From: Micrococcus porci
GTDB lineage: Bacteria; Actinomycetota; Actinomycetes; Actinomycetales; Micrococcaceae
Assembly (NCBI RefSeq): GCF_020097155.1
Contig: NZ_CP083691.1
Span: 1,674,001 to 1,738,000 of the forward strand
Direction of reading: 5' to 3'
Length of the DNA: 64,000 nucleotides
The position numbers and the translations under genes were made by a program. The notes beneath the pieces were generated by a model, which was not told the origin of the DNA, ran no database searches, and worked only from the letters and a program-made list of their open reading frames with translations. This document shows, one piece after another, positions 1-9,507 of this stretch (the stretch's first letter is position 1; each line of letters opens with the position of its first letter).

Positions 1-291
1 ATGCGCCCCCGCGACCTCACCGAGGACGTGATCACCCGGTGGCTGGACCGCGGCTTCCGCGCGGGGGACCGGGACGTCGACGTGACCCCGGACGTCGACC
101 TGTTCCTGCGCACCTCGGGAGAGCAGCGCCTCTCCAACTACCTGCTGTGGCAGTCCGCCTACGCCGAGCTGCTCTTCCTGGACGAGCTGTGGCCGGACGT
201 GGACCGGCGCACCCTCTACGCCGCGGTCCTCGAGTACGCCCACCGCGACCGCCGGTTCGGCGGGGCGGTGGACGCGCCCGCCGCCGACTGA
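1..291 (+). CDS. uppS: Isoprenyl transferase (undecaprenyl diphosphate synthase family), C-terminal part
   Basis: This is the last 96 codons of a cis-prenyltransferase, which condenses isopentenyl diphosphate onto an allylic diphosphate to make the lipid carrier for cell-wall synthesis. The conserved C-terminal block [15 protein letters not shown] is present and is followed by AYAELLF. These residues bind the isopentenyl diphosphate in the family. Family members are about 240-260 residues long, so the true start lies before the window and the ATG at base 1 is an internal methionine. Actinobacteria often carry two paralogues, one short-chain and one decaprenyl-type. The visible part does not decide which one this is. 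Confidence 0.9.
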   Translation: MRPRDLTEDVITRWLDRGFRAGDRDVDVTPDVDLFLRTSGEQRLSNYLLWQSAYAELLFLDELWPDVDRRTLYAAVLEYAHRDRRFGGAVDAPAAD

Positions 292-312
292 GGGCCGGCC
301 CGCCCCGCCGGC

Positions 313-1377
313 TCAGCCGGCGATGCGCGGGGGCGCCGTCTCCGCCAGCCACGACAGTGTGGCGTCCAGGGCCGCGCGGCGGACCGGGGGAGCCGAGGCG
401 AACACGTCGTGGAGCGCGCCGGGGCAGCGGTGGACGACGACGCCGGGCCCGAGCCGGCGGGCCGCCCTCGCCTGGGCGCGGGGCGAGAGGATCACGTCCG
501 AGCTCGCCGCGCGGCGTCGGGTCGCCAGTGGGAGGCCGCCGCGGTCGGAGACCAGGACGAGCACGGGCACGGGCAGGTCGAGCCCGCGCGCCACGGTGGT
601 GTGCCCGTCCAGGACCGCGGCCAGCCACCCGGCCGGCACCGCGAACGCCCACCGGTCGCGCCACGCCGGCTCGAGGTCCCACTCGCCGTCCGCCTCGGCG
701 GACAGAGAGCGCCAGTAGTGGTCGACACGGGGCAGGGGGAGGATCTCGTAGGGATCACGCCGCGCGATGCGGCGGACCGCGGGGGCCGCCACGGCCCGGG
801 CGAGCGGTCCGCCGTGCGTCTGCAGCCACGGGCTGTTGAGCACCAGCGCGGACGCGGCCTCCGGCCGGTCTGCGGCCCAGAGCGCCGTGGTCAGCCCGCC
901 CGTCGAGTGGGCCTCCACGACGGGCGTGGCCGGATGGTCCTCCGCGATCAGGGCGAGCGCCGCGTCCAGGTCCTCGTGATGCCGGTCGAGCCGGTCGACG
1001 AAGCCGGGGGTCTGCCCGGGTCGGAGCGAACGGCCGTGGTGACGCAGGTCCACGGCGTGGAAGGCGTAGCCCGCGGACTCCACGGCCTCGGCCAGGGGCG
1101 TGTTGTAGAAGTAGTCGCTCCACCCGTGCACGGCCACGAAGGGACGCCGGCAGGGATCCCGGTGCCGTGACGCGGCGCGACGCCGCACGACTGTGACAAC
1201 GTTCCGTCCTTGTCTGTCGGCGTTCAGAGCGAGGCTCCGCCGTTCGAAGCCGTCCAGCACGTCCGGCGTCCACCCGGCTTCCGGGTCCACGGGCGTCGGA
1301 GGCGCCGCGGCGTCGTCGGCGGGGAGGCCGAGCCCGTGGCGGGGCCAGGGCCCGCGGACGTGGGGGAAGAGGGTCAC
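313..1377 (-). CDS. Alpha/beta hydrolase (serine esterase/lipase-like)
   Basis: The 354-residue protein has the alpha/beta-hydrolase fold. VAVHGWSDYF forms the oxyanion-hole region. AHSTGG is the nucleophile elbow with the catalytic serine. A late aspartate in VLVSDRGG and a histidine in GALHDVF complete a plausible triad. No signal peptide is seen, so it is probably cytoplasmic. The fold and the lid-like middle section resemble monoacylglycerol lipase or lysophospholipase-type enzymes, but the substrate cannot be read from the sequence. It converges with the uppS-like gene, with 21 bases between the stops, and is divergent from pyrD. The ATG at 1377 gives a full-length N-terminus. Confidence 0.8.
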   Translation of the reverse strand: MTLFPHVRGPWPRHGLGLPADDAAAPPTPVDPEAGWTPDVLDGFERRSLALNADRQGRNVVTVVRRRAASRHRDPCRRPFVAVHGWSDYFYNTPLAEAVESAGYAFHAVDLRHHGRSLRPGQTPGFVDRLDRHHEDLDAALALIAEDHPATPVVEAHSTGGLTTALWAADRPEAASALVLNSPWLQTHGGPLARAVAAPAVRRIARRDPYEILPLPRVDHYWRSLSAEADGEWDLEPAWRDRWAFAVPAGWLAAVLDGHTTVARGLDLPVPVLVLVSDRGGLPLATRRRAASSDVILSPRAQARAARRLGPGVVVHRCPGALHDVFASAPPVRRAALDATLSWLAETAPPRIAG

Positions 1378-1419
1378 GGCCTCACCTTAGGCGGCGGCCC
1401 TGCATGGGAGGATGACGGC

Positions 1420-2550
1420 ATGCAGCTGCCCGACCCCCGTTTCCGCGTCCAGTCCGTCCTGCGCTCCTCCGCGCCCCGGATCTACCCGCCGTTCTTCCGG
1501 GCGGTGTTCGCCGGGATGGACCCGGAGCGGGCGCACCACGTCGGCTTCGCCGGCATCCGCGCCGCGGAGGCGAGCGGGGCGTCACGCGCGCTGCGCTCGA
1601 CCATGGCCCCGGACCTCGGCCTCGCGCGCACGGTGATGGGCCTGCGGTTCCCGTCGCCCTTCGGCCTCGCGGCCGGCTTCGACAAGACCGGCGTCGGCAC
1701 CACCGCCCTGGCCGAGCTTGGCTTCGGCCATATCGAGGTCGGCACGATCACCGCGCAGGCCCAGCCGGGCAATCCCGCCCCCCGGCTGTTCCGCCTGCCG
1801 GAGGACCGCGCGCTGATCAACCGCATGGGCTTCAACAACGACGGCGCCGCCGCCGTCGCCCCGCGGCTCGCCGCCACCCGCCGCACCCTCGAGGAGCGGT
1901 TCGGCGCCGTGCGTCCCGTCCTGGGCGTCAACATCGGCAAGACGAAGGTCGTGCCCCTGGACGGCGCCGTCGAGGACTACCGGGCGTCGGCGCGGCTGCT
2001 CGCCCCGCACGCCGACTACCTCACGGTGAACGTGTCCTCCCCGAACACGCCGGGCCTGCGCCAGCTCCAGGAGATCTCGTCCCTCGAGCCGATCCTGGCC
2101 GCCGTCCGCGAGGAGGCGGACCGCGCCGTCCCGGACCGGCGCGTCCCGTTGACGGTGAAGATCGCGCCGGACCTGGCCGACGAGGACGTCCGCGCCGTCG
2201 CGGAGCTCGCGGGCCGGATCGGCCTCGACGGCGTCATCGCCACCAACACCACCATCGGGCGGGGGGGCCTGTCGACGCCCGCCTCCGAGGTCGAGGCGAT
2301 GGGAGCCGGAGGCCTCTCCGGTGCGCCGCTGGCCGCGCGCTCCCTGGAGGTCCTGCGGACGCTCAGGGCCGCCCTGCCGGCCGGGGTCGCGCTGATCGCC
2401 GTGGGCGGTGTCACGGACGGGGACGACGTCCTGCAGCGCCTGGACGCCGGGGCCGACCTGGTGCAGGGCTACACGGCGTTCCTGTATGAGGGCCCGTTCT
2501 GGGCCGGGCGCATCAACGCCGGCCTCGACGCGGCCCAACGCGCCCGCTGA
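1420..2550 (+). CDS. pyrD: Dihydroorotate dehydrogenase (quinone), class 2
   Basis: This enzyme oxidises dihydroorotate to orotate in pyrimidine synthesis and passes the electrons through FMN to the membrane quinone. Visible class 2 features are the N-terminal membrane-association helix (IYPPFFRAVFAGMDPERAHH), the FMN-binding AAGFDKTG, the segment NRMGFNND, the catalytic-serine region VNVSSPNTPGLR, and the phosphate-binding IAVGGV plus QGYTAFLYEGP. The length of 376 residues is slightly above the usual 340-370. The frame stays open well upstream, but ATG 1420 is chosen because it follows GGGAGGATG and gives the normal family N-terminus. Confidence 0.95.
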   Translation: MQLPDPRFRVQSVLRSSAPRIYPPFFRAVFAGMDPERAHHVGFAGIRAAEASGASRALRSTMAPDLGLARTVMGLRFPSPFGLAAGFDKTGVGTTALAELGFGHIEVGTITAQAQPGNPAPRLFRLPEDRALINRMGFNNDGAAAVAPRLAATRRTLEERFGAVRPVLGVNIGKTKVVPLDGAVEDYRASARLLAPHADYLTVNVSSPNTPGLRQLQEISSLEPILAAVREEADRAVPDRRVPLTVKIAPDLADEDVRAVAELAGRIGLDGVIATNTTIGRGGLSTPASEVEAMGAGGLSGAPLAARSLEVLRTLRAALPAGVALIAVGGVTDGDDVLQRLDAGADLVQGYTAFLYEGPFWAGRINAGLDAAQRAR

Positions 2551-2574
2551 CGGCCGCGCGGCGCCCGCACTGCA

Positions 2575-2610
2575 CGTCGCCCCGGCCCACGCACGCGGAC
2601 CGGGGCGACG
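2575..2610. terminator. Bidirectional hairpin between pyrD and the DUF3043 gene
   Basis: Arms 2575-2588 and 2597-2610 form a GC-rich stem of 11 bp, one mismatch and 2 more bp, with an 8-base loop. It sits between two converging genes, as expected for a shared intrinsic terminator. There is no strong T-run. Confidence 0.6.
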
Positions 2611-2624
2611 GGGGAGCGTCGGGC

Positions 2625-3245
2625 TCAGGCGGGGAACTCGCCGCGGCGCACCTGCGGCTTGGGCAGGCGGAGGCGGCGGAACTGCAGGGCCCGCATGACG
2701 CCGTAGAAGCGGCTGCCGGGCTCGGGCGTGCCGAACGTCGCGGTCAGGCGCTTCTTGATCTGGGCGGAGATGTAGAAGCTCTCGGCGATCACGAGGCCGA
2801 CGATCACATAGAGGGTGACCATCAGGATGACCTGGGCCCGCGTGCCGGGGATGAACATGGCGATCACGTAGACGAGGACGATCGGCATGAGCCACTCGCC
2901 CAGACCGGTGCGGGCGTCGATGTAGTCGCGCACGTACCGCTTCTGCGGGCCCTTGTCGCGTGCGGGGAGGTTGCGCTCGTCGCCCGTCTCCAGGGCCTGC
3001 CGCTGGCGCATGCGCTCGGCGGTCGCCGCGTCGCGCTCCGCCTTTCGGGCCGCCTTGCGGTCCTCGGGCACCAGCGTGCGACGACGGGCGGCCTCCTGGT
3101 CGCGGCGGCGCGGCGTCGGCCCGGTCTTGCCCTGGGAGCGGTCGCGGGGAGCGGGCTGGGCCGCGGGCGTGTTCCCGGCGCCCAGGGCGGTGGAGCCGTG
3201 GGAGGCGGGGGCGTCGTTCTCGGTCTTCTTCCGGCGATTCAGCAC
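2625..3245 (-). CDS. DUF3043 family membrane protein
   Basis: The 206-residue protein has a charged, Ala/Arg-rich cytoplasmic N-terminal half (about residues 1-110). Two closely spaced transmembrane helices follow (LMPIVLVYVIAMFI and VILMVTLYVIVGLVIAESF), and then a short basic tail. This arrangement, with the conserved RDYIDAR segment just before the first helix, is typical of the actinobacterial DUF3043 family. The function is unknown. It converges with pyrD and is divergent from the dipeptidase gene, with 40 bases between the two starts. Confidence 0.8.
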   Translation of the reverse strand: MLNRRKKTENDAPASHGSTALGAGNTPAAQPAPRDRSQGKTGPTPRRRDQEAARRRTLVPEDRKAARKAERDAATAERMRQRQALETGDERNLPARDKGPQKRYVRDYIDARTGLGEWLMPIVLVYVIAMFIPGTRAQVILMVTLYVIVGLVIAESFYISAQIKKRLTATFGTPEPGSRFYGVMRALQFRRLRLPKPQVRRGEFPA

Positions 3246-3285
3246 CGCGCCAGTCTAGTCGTGGCCGCGTCGTAGGCTGGACCGC

Positions 3286-4701
3286 ATGACCCAGAGCACG
3301 CAGAACACCCCCGTCGGCGCGGCCCCGGACCCCGAGCTGGTCTCCGCGATCCGTGCCGCCGTCGACCGCCGGTTCCCCGAGACGCTGCAGAGCCTCAAAG
3401 ACCTGGTGTCCATCCCCGGCATCGCCTGGGACTCGATGGACCGTGAGCCCCTGGAGCGCTCGGCCGCCGCGGTGGCGGACCTGCTCCGCACCGCCGGCCT
3501 GGAGGGCGTGGAGACCGCGGTCGAGGAGCGCGCGGACGGCCGCCCTGGCGGCCCTGCCGTGATCGGCGGCCGCCCTGCTGTCGGCGACAAGCCCACCGTC
3601 TTGTTGTATGCGCACCACGACGTGCAGCCCCTCGGAGAGGAGGGCCTGTGGGACACCCCGCCGCTGGTGGCCACCGAGCGGGACGGGCGCCTCTACGGGC
3701 GCGGCGCCGCCGACGACAAGGCCGGCATCATGGTGCACCTCGCGGCCCTCGCCGCCCTGGACGAGGTGTGCCCGGACGCCGGCGTCGGAGTCCGGGTGTT
3801 CATCGAGGGCGAGGAGGAGGCGGGCTCGCCCACCTTCCGTCCGTTCCTGGAGCGGCATCGTGACCGTCTGGCCGCCGACGCCATCGTGGTGGCCGACTCC
3901 TCCAACTGGGCCGTCGGCGAGCCGGCCTTGACCACCTCCCTGCGCGGGGTGGTCAGCGCGACCGTGACCGTGCGGGCGCTGGACCACGCCGTGCACTCCG
4001 GCATGTTCGGCGGCCCCGTGCTCGACGCCGTCGTCCTGATGTCCCGTCTCATCGCGACCCTCCACGACGCCGACGGCGCCGTGGCGGTGCCCGGCCTGGA
4101 GCCCCGTCACCACGCCGACGTGGACTACCCGGAGGACGCGTTCCGCGCCGACAGCGGCATCCTCCCCGGCACCCGGCTGGCGGGCCGCGGCGCCCTGGCG
4201 GACCGCCTGTGGAACGGCCCCGCGCTCAGCGTGATCGGGCTCGACGCCCCGTCCGTGGACACCTCGTCCAACACCATCCAGCCCGCGGCGCGCGCCAAGA
4301 TCTCGCTGCGCCTCGGGCCCGGGATGGATCCGGCCGCCTCGCTGGACGCGCTGCGCGCCCACCTGGAGGCGCAGTCGGACGCCGTCCTGGGGGCGGAGAT
4401 CACGGTGGAGCCGGGGGAGCTGGGCCAGCCCTTCTCCACGGACACCTCGGCCCCCGCCGCGGCCGCGATGATGGGCGCCCTCGGCGCCGCGTTCGCCACA
4501 CCCGCGCGGGAGACGGGCCTGGGCGGCTCCATCCCGTTCACGGCGGACCTCAAGGAGCTGTTCCCCGAGGCCACGATCCTGATCACCGGTGTCGAGGACC
4601 CGGACTCCCGCGCGCACTCGGCCAACGAGTCGCTGCACCTGGAGGACTTCCGCCGCGCGATCGTCGCAGAGGCCCTCTGGCTGGCGGCGATGGGCGCCTG
4701 A
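3286..4701 (+). CDS. M20 family dipeptidase (metallopeptidase)
   Basis: The 471-residue protein is a zinc peptidase of clan MH. Metal-binding segments are visible: YAHHDVQP, GRGAADDKAG, and the catalytic glutamates in EGEEEAGS. A dimerisation-domain region follows (LRGVVSATVTVRALDHAVHS), and a late metal ligand lies in AHSANES. Actinobacterial relatives are annotated as dipeptidases, and the substrate is probably a small peptide or an acylated amino acid. No signal peptide is present. The ATG at 3286 directly begins the folded N-terminus. The next gene, erpA, lies 116 bases downstream on the same strand. Confidence 0.88.
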   Translation: MTQSTQNTPVGAAPDPELVSAIRAAVDRRFPETLQSLKDLVSIPGIAWDSMDREPLERSAAAVADLLRTAGLEGVETAVEERADGRPGGPAVIGGRPAVGDKPTVLLYAHHDVQPLGEEGLWDTPPLVATERDGRLYGRGAADDKAGIMVHLAALAALDEVCPDAGVGVRVFIEGEEEAGSPTFRPFLERHRDRLAADAIVVADSSNWAVGEPALTTSLRGVVSATVTVRALDHAVHSGMFGGPVLDAVVLMSRLIATLHDADGAVAVPGLEPRHHADVDYPEDAFRADSGILPGTRLAGRGALADRLWNGPALSVIGLDAPSVDTSSNTIQPAARAKISLRLGPGMDPAASLDALRAHLEAQSDAVLGAEITVEPGELGQPFSTDTSAPAAAAMMGALGAAFATPARETGLGGSIPFTADLKELFPEATILITGVEDPDSRAHSANESLHLEDFRRAIVAEALWLAAMGA

Positions 4702-4817
4702 CGACCCGGCCTTCCCGGAGTCCCCGGCGTCCGGGAATGCGGCACCGGGGAGACGGCGTTCTCCCGGAAGACCCACGCGGCGACACCGTCGCACAACCGA
4801 GGACCTAGGAGGTCACC

Positions 4818-5210
4818 ATGGCTCTGTCCGCAGAGGAGACCGGCGTCGAGATCGGCGCCACCGAAGACGCCACCGGCCTGCCGCCGCACGAGGTGGAGCT
4901 GACCGACGTCGCCGCGGCCAAGGTCCGCGCCCTGCTCGAGCAGGAGGGTCGCACCGACCTGCGCCTGCGCGTGGCGGTCCAGCCGGGCGGATGCTCCGGC
5001 CTGATCTACCAGCTCTACTTCGACGAGCGGGTGCTCGACGGCGACACCGTCCGCGACTACGACGGCGTCGAGGTGATCGTGGACAAGATGAGCGTCCCGT
5101 ACCTGATGGGGGCGACCATCGACTTCGAGGACACGATCTCCAAGCAGGGCTTCACCATCGACAACCCGAACGCCGTGGGCTCCTGCGCGTGCGGCGACTC
5201 GTTCCACTGA
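4818..5210 (+). CDS. erpA: Iron-sulfur cluster carrier/insertion protein (ErpA/HesB type)
   Basis: The 130-residue protein is an A-type Fe-S carrier that receives clusters from the SUF scaffold and hands them to target proteins. The three cysteines of the family are present: one in QPGGCSGLIY and two in CACGDSF, where most members have CGCG. A 20-residue N-terminal extension precedes the conserved VELTDVAAAKV start. A strong ribosome binding site (TAGGAGGT, 4807-4814) precedes ATG 4818. Its position just upstream of the cytochrome oxidase operon fits a role in supplying respiratory Fe-S proteins such as the Rieske subunit, but that link is inferred. Confidence 0.9.
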   Translation: MALSAEETGVEIGATEDATGLPPHEVELTDVAAAKVRALLEQEGRTDLRLRVAVQPGGCSGLIYQLYFDERVLDGDTVRDYDGVEVIVDKMSVPYLMGATIDFEDTISKQGFTIDNPNAVGSCACGDSFH

Positions 5211-5246
5211 GCCGCTGACGCCCCCGGCGCCCCCGCGGCGCCGCCC

Positions 5247-5282
5247 CGCCGGGCCGGTCTCCACCAGGAGGCCGGCCCGGCG
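5247..5282 (+). terminator. Intrinsic terminator after erpA
   Basis: Two 16-base arms (5247-5262 and 5267-5282) pair with a single G-T wobble around the 4-base loop ACCA. The hairpin lies 36 bases after the erpA stop and upstream of the ctaC leader, separating the two transcription units. Confidence 0.85.
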
Positions 5283-5366
5283 TCGTCGTGCGGGGAGGGC
5301 GCCGGGCGGCACCGCCCGTACGACACCCCGAGCGCGTCACGATGCACCCGTTCGCGCGCGCTGGCA

Positions 5367-5372
5367 TAGACT
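5367..5372 (+). promoter_or_regulatory. Possible -10 element for the ctaCDF operon
   Basis: TAGACT lies about 115 bases upstream of the ctaC start, after the erpA terminator. It resembles an actinobacterial -10 hexamer. No convincing -35 box is present at the expected distance, so this is tentative. Confidence 0.25.
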
Positions 5373-5485
5373 GACTCCGAATCATCTGGGTCTACCCGCC
5401 CTCCCTGAACGGAACCCGTGAGAAGTCACGACGTACCTGGTGGGGCGGGGCCCACTCGCACACGAGATGAAGAGGAAGGCCGTCT

Positions 5486-6400
5486 GTGAGAGCACAGAAT
5501 GACGCCGGACGTCGGACGCGACGCCGCCTCACCGCGGGGGCCCTCGGGGCCACGGCGCTGGTGGCGCTGACCGGCTGTTCGGCAGAGGCACAGCGTGGTT
5601 GGCTGCCGGGCACGGACAACACGACCAACCACAATGCGCAGCTCACCGACCTGTGGGTGAACTCCTGGATCGCGGCCCTTGCCGTGGGCCTGATCGCCTG
5701 GGGCGCGATGATCTGGTGCATGATCGCCTACCGCCGGCGGAAGAACGACCAGGGCTTCCCGCGGCAGACGGCCTACCACATGCCGATCGAGACGATGTTC
5801 ACCGTCATCCCGATCCTCATGGTGTTCACCCTCTGGGGCTTCACCGACCGCGTGCAGGCCGAGGTCGACACCCCGATCGACGATTCCCCGCTGACGGTCA
5901 CCGTGTACGGCAAGCAGTGGTCCTGGGACTTCAACTACTCGTACGAGAAGGACGGCCAGACCAGGGAGGCCCACTTCCAGGGCGTCCAAGCGCAGCTCGA
6001 CGGCTCGGACGGCAAGCGCGAGACCCTGCCGACCCTGTACCTCCCCAAGGACGTGCCGGTGCACTTCGAGCTGAAGTCCCGCGACGTGGCGCACTCCTTC
6101 TGGATCCCGCAGTTCCTCCAGAAGCGCGACATGCTCCCCGGCAAGACGAACAACTTGTACCTGACCCCGCAGGAGATCGGGCGCTTCGACGGCAAGTGCG
6201 CCGAGCTCTGCGGCGAGTTCCACTCGGAGATGCTCTTCAACGTGGAGGTCGTGGACGAGGCCACCTTCGTTCAGAAGATGAACGAGATGGAGCCCGGCCT
6301 GGTCGGCGACGAGCTCAACCGCAACCCCAACCAGAACCCGGACGGCGCGAGGAACATGGAGGTCGACCTCCAGACCCCGCGCGGTGGAGGCAATCACTGA
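5486..6400 (+). CDS. ctaC: Cytochrome c oxidase subunit II (aa3-type)
   Basis: The 304-residue lipoprotein carries the CuA centre that receives electrons from cytochrome c. It starts with an Arg-rich signal peptide and a lipobox (LTGC, modified Cys near residue 31). Two transmembrane helices follow (around [18 protein letters not shown] and [22 protein letters not shown] segments), then the periplasm-side cupredoxin domain. The CuA ligands are visible in [12 protein letters not shown] (two Cys, Glu, His, Met) and an earlier His in VAHSFW. Translation starts at GTG 5486. Its stop overlaps the ctaD ATG by one base (TGATG), which indicates translational coupling. Confidence 0.95.
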   Translation: MRAQNDAGRRTRRRLTAGALGATALVALTGCSAEAQRGWLPGTDNTTNHNAQLTDLWVNSWIAALAVGLIAWGAMIWCMIAYRRRKNDQGFPRQTAYHMPIETMFTVIPILMVFTLWGFTDRVQAEVDTPIDDSPLTVTVYGKQWSWDFNYSYEKDGQTREAHFQGVQAQLDGSDGKRETLPTLYLPKDVPVHFELKSRDVAHSFWIPQFLQKRDMLPGKTNNLYLTPQEIGRFDGKCAELCGEFHSEMLFNVEVVDEATFVQKMNEMEPGLVGDELNRNPNQNPDGARNMEVDLQTPRGGGNH

Positions 6401-8112
6401 TGACCACTTACGAATACGCCACGGACGAGGTGCGCACGCAGGCCCAGCCGCGCGTCGCCCCCCGCTCCCTGGGCAAGATCGTCGTCAGCTGGCTGACGAC
6501 CACGGACCACAAGGTCCTGGGGTACATGTACCTCATCGTCTCGTTCGTCTTCTTCTGCGTGGGCGGCGTGATGGCGCTCATGATCCGCGCCGAGCTCTTC
6601 GAGCCCGGCATGCAGATCCTGCAGACCAAGGAGCAGTACAACCAGCTGTTCACCATGCACGGCACGATCATGCTGCTGATGTTCGCGACGCCGCTGTTCG
6701 TCGGCTTCGCCAACGTGCTCGTGCCGCTGCAGATCGGCGCCCCCGACGTCGCGTTCCCGCGACTGAACGCGCTGGCCTTCTGGTTCTTCCTGTTCGGCTC
6801 GTTCATCGCGTGCGCCGGCTTCCTCACCCCTCAGGGTGCGGCCTCGTTCGGGTGGTTCGCGTACGCCCCGCTCTCGGACACCACGTACTCGCCCGGCGTG
6901 GGCGGTGACCTCTGGGTGTTCGGTCTGGTCCTCCAGGGCTTCGGCACGATCATGGGCGGCGTCAACTTCATCACCACGATCCTGACGATGCGCGCCCCGG
7001 GCATGACGATGTGGCGCATGCCGATCTTCACCTGGAACACGCTCATCACCGGCATCCTGATCATGATGGCGTTCCCGCCGCTGGCCGCCGCGCTCTTCGC
7101 GCTGGGCATGGACCGTCGCTTCGGCGGCCACATCTTCAACCCGGAGAACGGCGGCGCCATCCTGTGGCAGCACCTCTTCTGGTTCTTCGGCCACCCCGAG
7201 GTGTACATCATCGCCCTGCCGTTCTTCGGCGTCGTCTCCGAGATCATCCCGGTGTTCTCCCGCAAGCCGATCTTCGGCTACAAGTCCCTGGTCTTCGCGA
7301 CGACGTCGATCGCCGCGCTCTCCGTGACGGTGTGGGCGCACCACATGTACGTGACCGGCGCCGTGCTCCTGCCGTTCTTCTCCGTGATGACCATGCTCAT
7401 CGCGGTCCCGACCGGCGTGAAGTTCGTGAACTGGATCGGCACCATGTGGCGCGGTTCGATCACCTTCGAGACCCCGATGCTGTGGACGCTCGGCTTCATG
7501 GTCACCTTCCTGTTCGGTGGCCTGACCGGCGTCATCCTGGCGTCGCCGCCCCTGGACTTCCAGGTGTCCGACACCTACTTCGTCGTGGCGCACTTCCACT
7601 ACGTCATCTTCGGCACCGTGGTGTTCGCGATGTTCGCCGGCTTCTTCTTCTGGTGGCCCAAGTTCACCGGCAAGATGCTGAACGAGCGTCTCGGCAAGAT
7701 CCAGTTCTGGCTGCTGTTCGTGGGCTTCCACGGCACGTTCCTGGTGCAGCACTGGCTGGGCGTCATCGGCATGCCGCGTCGCTACGCGGACTACATGATC
7801 GAGGACGGCTTCACCGCGATGAACCAGTTCTCCACCGTCTTCTCCTTCCTGCTCGGCGCGTCGCTGATCCCGTTCTTCTGGAACGTGTACGTGACCACCC
7901 GCTTCGGCAAGAGGGTGACCGTGGACGACCCGTGGGGCTTCGGCTCCTCCCTGGAGTGGGCCACCTCCTGCCCGCCCCCGCGTCACAACTTCCACTCGCT
8001 GCCGCGCATCCGCTCCGAGCGTCCTGCCCTGGACCTGCACCATCCGGAGCTGGCGGCCTACTCGCCCCAGGCCGAGCCTGAGGTTTTCGGAGAGAAGGTG
8101 GCTTCCAAGTGA
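6400..8112 (+). CDS. ctaD: Cytochrome c oxidase subunit I (aa3-type)
   Basis: The 570-residue catalytic subunit holds haem a and the haem a3-CuB site where oxygen is reduced. Twelve hydrophobic helices are evident. Key motifs are TMHGTIMLL (haem a ligand region), WFFGHPEVY (CuB histidine and cross-linked tyrosine), [10 protein letters not shown] (two CuB histidines) and VVAHFHYV (axial histidines of a3 and a). The cytoplasmic start MTTYEYAT at 6400 overlaps the ctaC stop. The frame is open further upstream, but that extension would lie entirely over ctaC. The 3' end overlaps the ctaF start by 4 bases. Confidence 0.97.
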   Translation: MTTYEYATDEVRTQAQPRVAPRSLGKIVVSWLTTTDHKVLGYMYLIVSFVFFCVGGVMALMIRAELFEPGMQILQTKEQYNQLFTMHGTIMLLMFATPLFVGFANVLVPLQIGAPDVAFPRLNALAFWFFLFGSFIACAGFLTPQGAASFGWFAYAPLSDTTYSPGVGGDLWVFGLVLQGFGTIMGGVNFITTILTMRAPGMTMWRMPIFTWNTLITGILIMMAFPPLAAALFALGMDRRFGGHIFNPENGGAILWQHLFWFFGHPEVYIIALPFFGVVSEIIPVFSRKPIFGYKSLVFATTSIAALSVTVWAHHMYVTGAVLLPFFSVMTMLIAVPTGVKFVNWIGTMWRGSITFETPMLWTLGFMVTFLFGGLTGVILASPPLDFQVSDTYFVVAHFHYVIFGTVVFAMFAGFFFWWPKFTGKMLNERLGKIQFWLLFVGFHGTFLVQHWLGVIGMPRRYADYMIEDGFTAMNQFSTVFSFLLGASLIPFFWNVYVTTRFGKRVTVDDPWGFGSSLEWATSCPPPRHNFHSLPRIRSERPALDLHHPELAAYSPQAEPEVFGEKVASK

Positions 8113-8510
8113 AGATCGCGTCCAACATCTTCTGGATCATCGGCGCCTTCCTCGTCGCCGTCGCCACGCTCTACGGCTTCTGGGTGAAGTGGACCGAGTG
8201 GGCCGGCATCCCCGCCATCTACGCCCTCGGCGCGATGTGCTGGATGATCGCCTGGTACGTGCAGTCCACGGACAAGCGCCATGGCCTCGGCCCGGCGGAT
8301 GACGAGGACGGCGAGATCGTCGAGTACGCCGGTACCTACGGCACCTTCGCCCCCTCCAGCTGGTGGCCGCTCGGCGTGGCCGTCGCCTGCGCCATGCTGG
8401 TGACCGGCCTGGCCGTCGGCTGGTGGATCTTCGCCCTCGGCGTCATCGCCGGCGTGTACTTCACCTTCGGCTGGGTCTACGAGTTCTCCCGCGGCAAGTA
8501 CGCCCACTGA
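8109..8510 (+). CDS. ctaF: Cytochrome c oxidase subunit IV (actinobacterial CtaF)
   Basis: This 133-residue membrane protein is the small actinobacterial subunit IV of the aa3 oxidase. It has four predicted transmembrane helices in two pairs, separated by a polar cytoplasmic stretch rich in Asp and Glu (around residues 56-76). It starts at GTG 8109, inside the ctaD stop (GTGA overlap), so the three cta genes are translationally coupled. A strong terminator follows 20 bases after the stop. Family members are 130-140 residues long, so the gene is complete. Confidence 0.92.
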   Translation: MKIASNIFWIIGAFLVAVATLYGFWVKWTEWAGIPAIYALGAMCWMIAWYVQSTDKRHGLGPADDEDGEIVEYAGTYGTFAPSSWWPLGVAVACAMLVTGLAVGWWIFALGVIAGVYFTFGWVYEFSRGKYAH

Positions 8511-8530
8511 CCACTCGCTGACGCAGCACA

Positions 8531-8575
8531 GAGGCCGCCGGCCGGTTCCCCCTGGGGGAGCCGGCCGGCGGCCTC
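8531..8575 (+). terminator. Very stable terminator hairpin after ctaF
   Basis: Arms 8531-8551 and 8555-8575 form a 21-bp stem with one G-T wobble and a 3-base loop. It ends the ctaC-ctaD-ctaF transcript. Confidence 0.9.
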
Positions 8576-9446
8576 TCTGCGTGCGCGGCCACCGGCCGGG
8601 TGGGACGTGAGCTCCGTCCGGGGGTAGGGGCCGCGGGCTGGCACACCAGGCTGCCATGTGGTCGGTCAAGGGCTCTGACGGCCCGAGCTCGTGGGGCGTG
8701 CCCGCAGTTCGGACGCCTGGATCGTGAGGTGGTCGGACGCTGAGCAGCGTGGGCCGTCGCCGACGGCGGGGAGGCTTTCCGGCATCCGCCGGTGCCGTCC
8801 CGCAGCGAGAACCGCGTGAGGTCCTCGATCACGGCGGCGCGGCCCCTCTGCATCGAGGCGGTCGGCGAGGACGCCAGGATGGGAGCGGAGGCCGGCCGCT
8901 GGCGGGTCCTACGCCAGTGAGCCGCGCACAGGCGCGGCCGCGTGTCTCGGTGGGGCGGTTGCTGTGCCTGCCTCGGTGCCCCCCTGGACGCGTGGTGGGT
9001 GAGACAGGGGGACGACCGGTCGGGGTGGGTCCGCCGTGGAACAGCGGGGGCTCACAGGTGCCGACCGTGTCCCGCCGAGGAGGGCTCGGGGAACGGAGCG
9101 CGCATGTGAACGGGTCACCGGGGTCCGTGGGCGCCTATGGCCGAGGGCACGGCTCCGCGTGTTCGGGTCGGCTGAGGCGCGGTGATCCGGCCCAGGGCGC
9201 CTCCGGCGGGGCACGCTCGGGCGAGGGTCGCACCACGGGTGTCGCCGCGCAGGACGACCATGCGTGCCCACGGGACGGTCGCGCCACCGGCAGTGGGCAG
9301 GCATGAGGCGGTCGACGACCTCGGCCGCAGGTGGAGATCGACGACGGCGGCGAAGCCGGCCGACTCACGCCGAGGGTGTTCCCGCTTGCCCAGGGTGTCG
9401 ACGGCGTCGGACGCCATCACAGGCAGCAGTCCCGGACGGCCACGCA
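8576..9446. other. Gene-poor spacer between two converging respiratory operons
   Basis: About 870 bases lie between the ctaF terminator and the qcrB terminator. Open frames exist on both strands (for example 8749-9306 plus and 9115-9465 minus). Their translations are low-complexity Arg/Gly/Pro/Ser mixtures with no recognisable domain and no convincing ribosome binding site. The codon third positions lack the strong G/C bias of neighbouring genes. No inverted-repeat ends of an insertion sequence were recognised. It may be a decayed gene or mobile element, or simple spacer. Confidence 0.5.
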
Positions 9447-9484
9447 GAAGGGCCCCGCACGCCATGTGGCGTGCGGGGCCCTTC
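9447..9484 (-). terminator. Terminator hairpin after qcrB
   Basis: Arms 9447-9464 and 9467-9484 are perfectly complementary over 18 bp, with a minimal loop. The hairpin lies 23 bases beyond the qcrB stop on the minus strand and ends the ctaE-qcrCAB transcript. Confidence 0.88.
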
Positions 9485-9507
9485 GTCAGGGGATCAGCGG
9501 TCGCCGA

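Noticed and set aside
1210..1419. An upstream extension of the pyrD frame
   Set aside because: The extension overlaps the hydrolase gene on the other strand, is low-complexity, and would displace the normal class 2 N-terminus. ATG 1420 has its own ribosome signal.
1582..4794. A minus-strand open frame of over 1000 codons
   Set aside because: It lies opposite pyrD, the DUF3043 gene and the M20 dipeptidase gene. Such long antisense frames arise from very GC-rich codon third positions. Its translation is low-complexity Arg/Gly/Ala with no domain.
8749..9306. A plus-strand frame of 185 codons in the respiratory gap
   Set aside because: No ribosome binding site, no domain, and an Arg/Gly/Pro/Ser-rich translation. 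Other frames in the gap look equally random.
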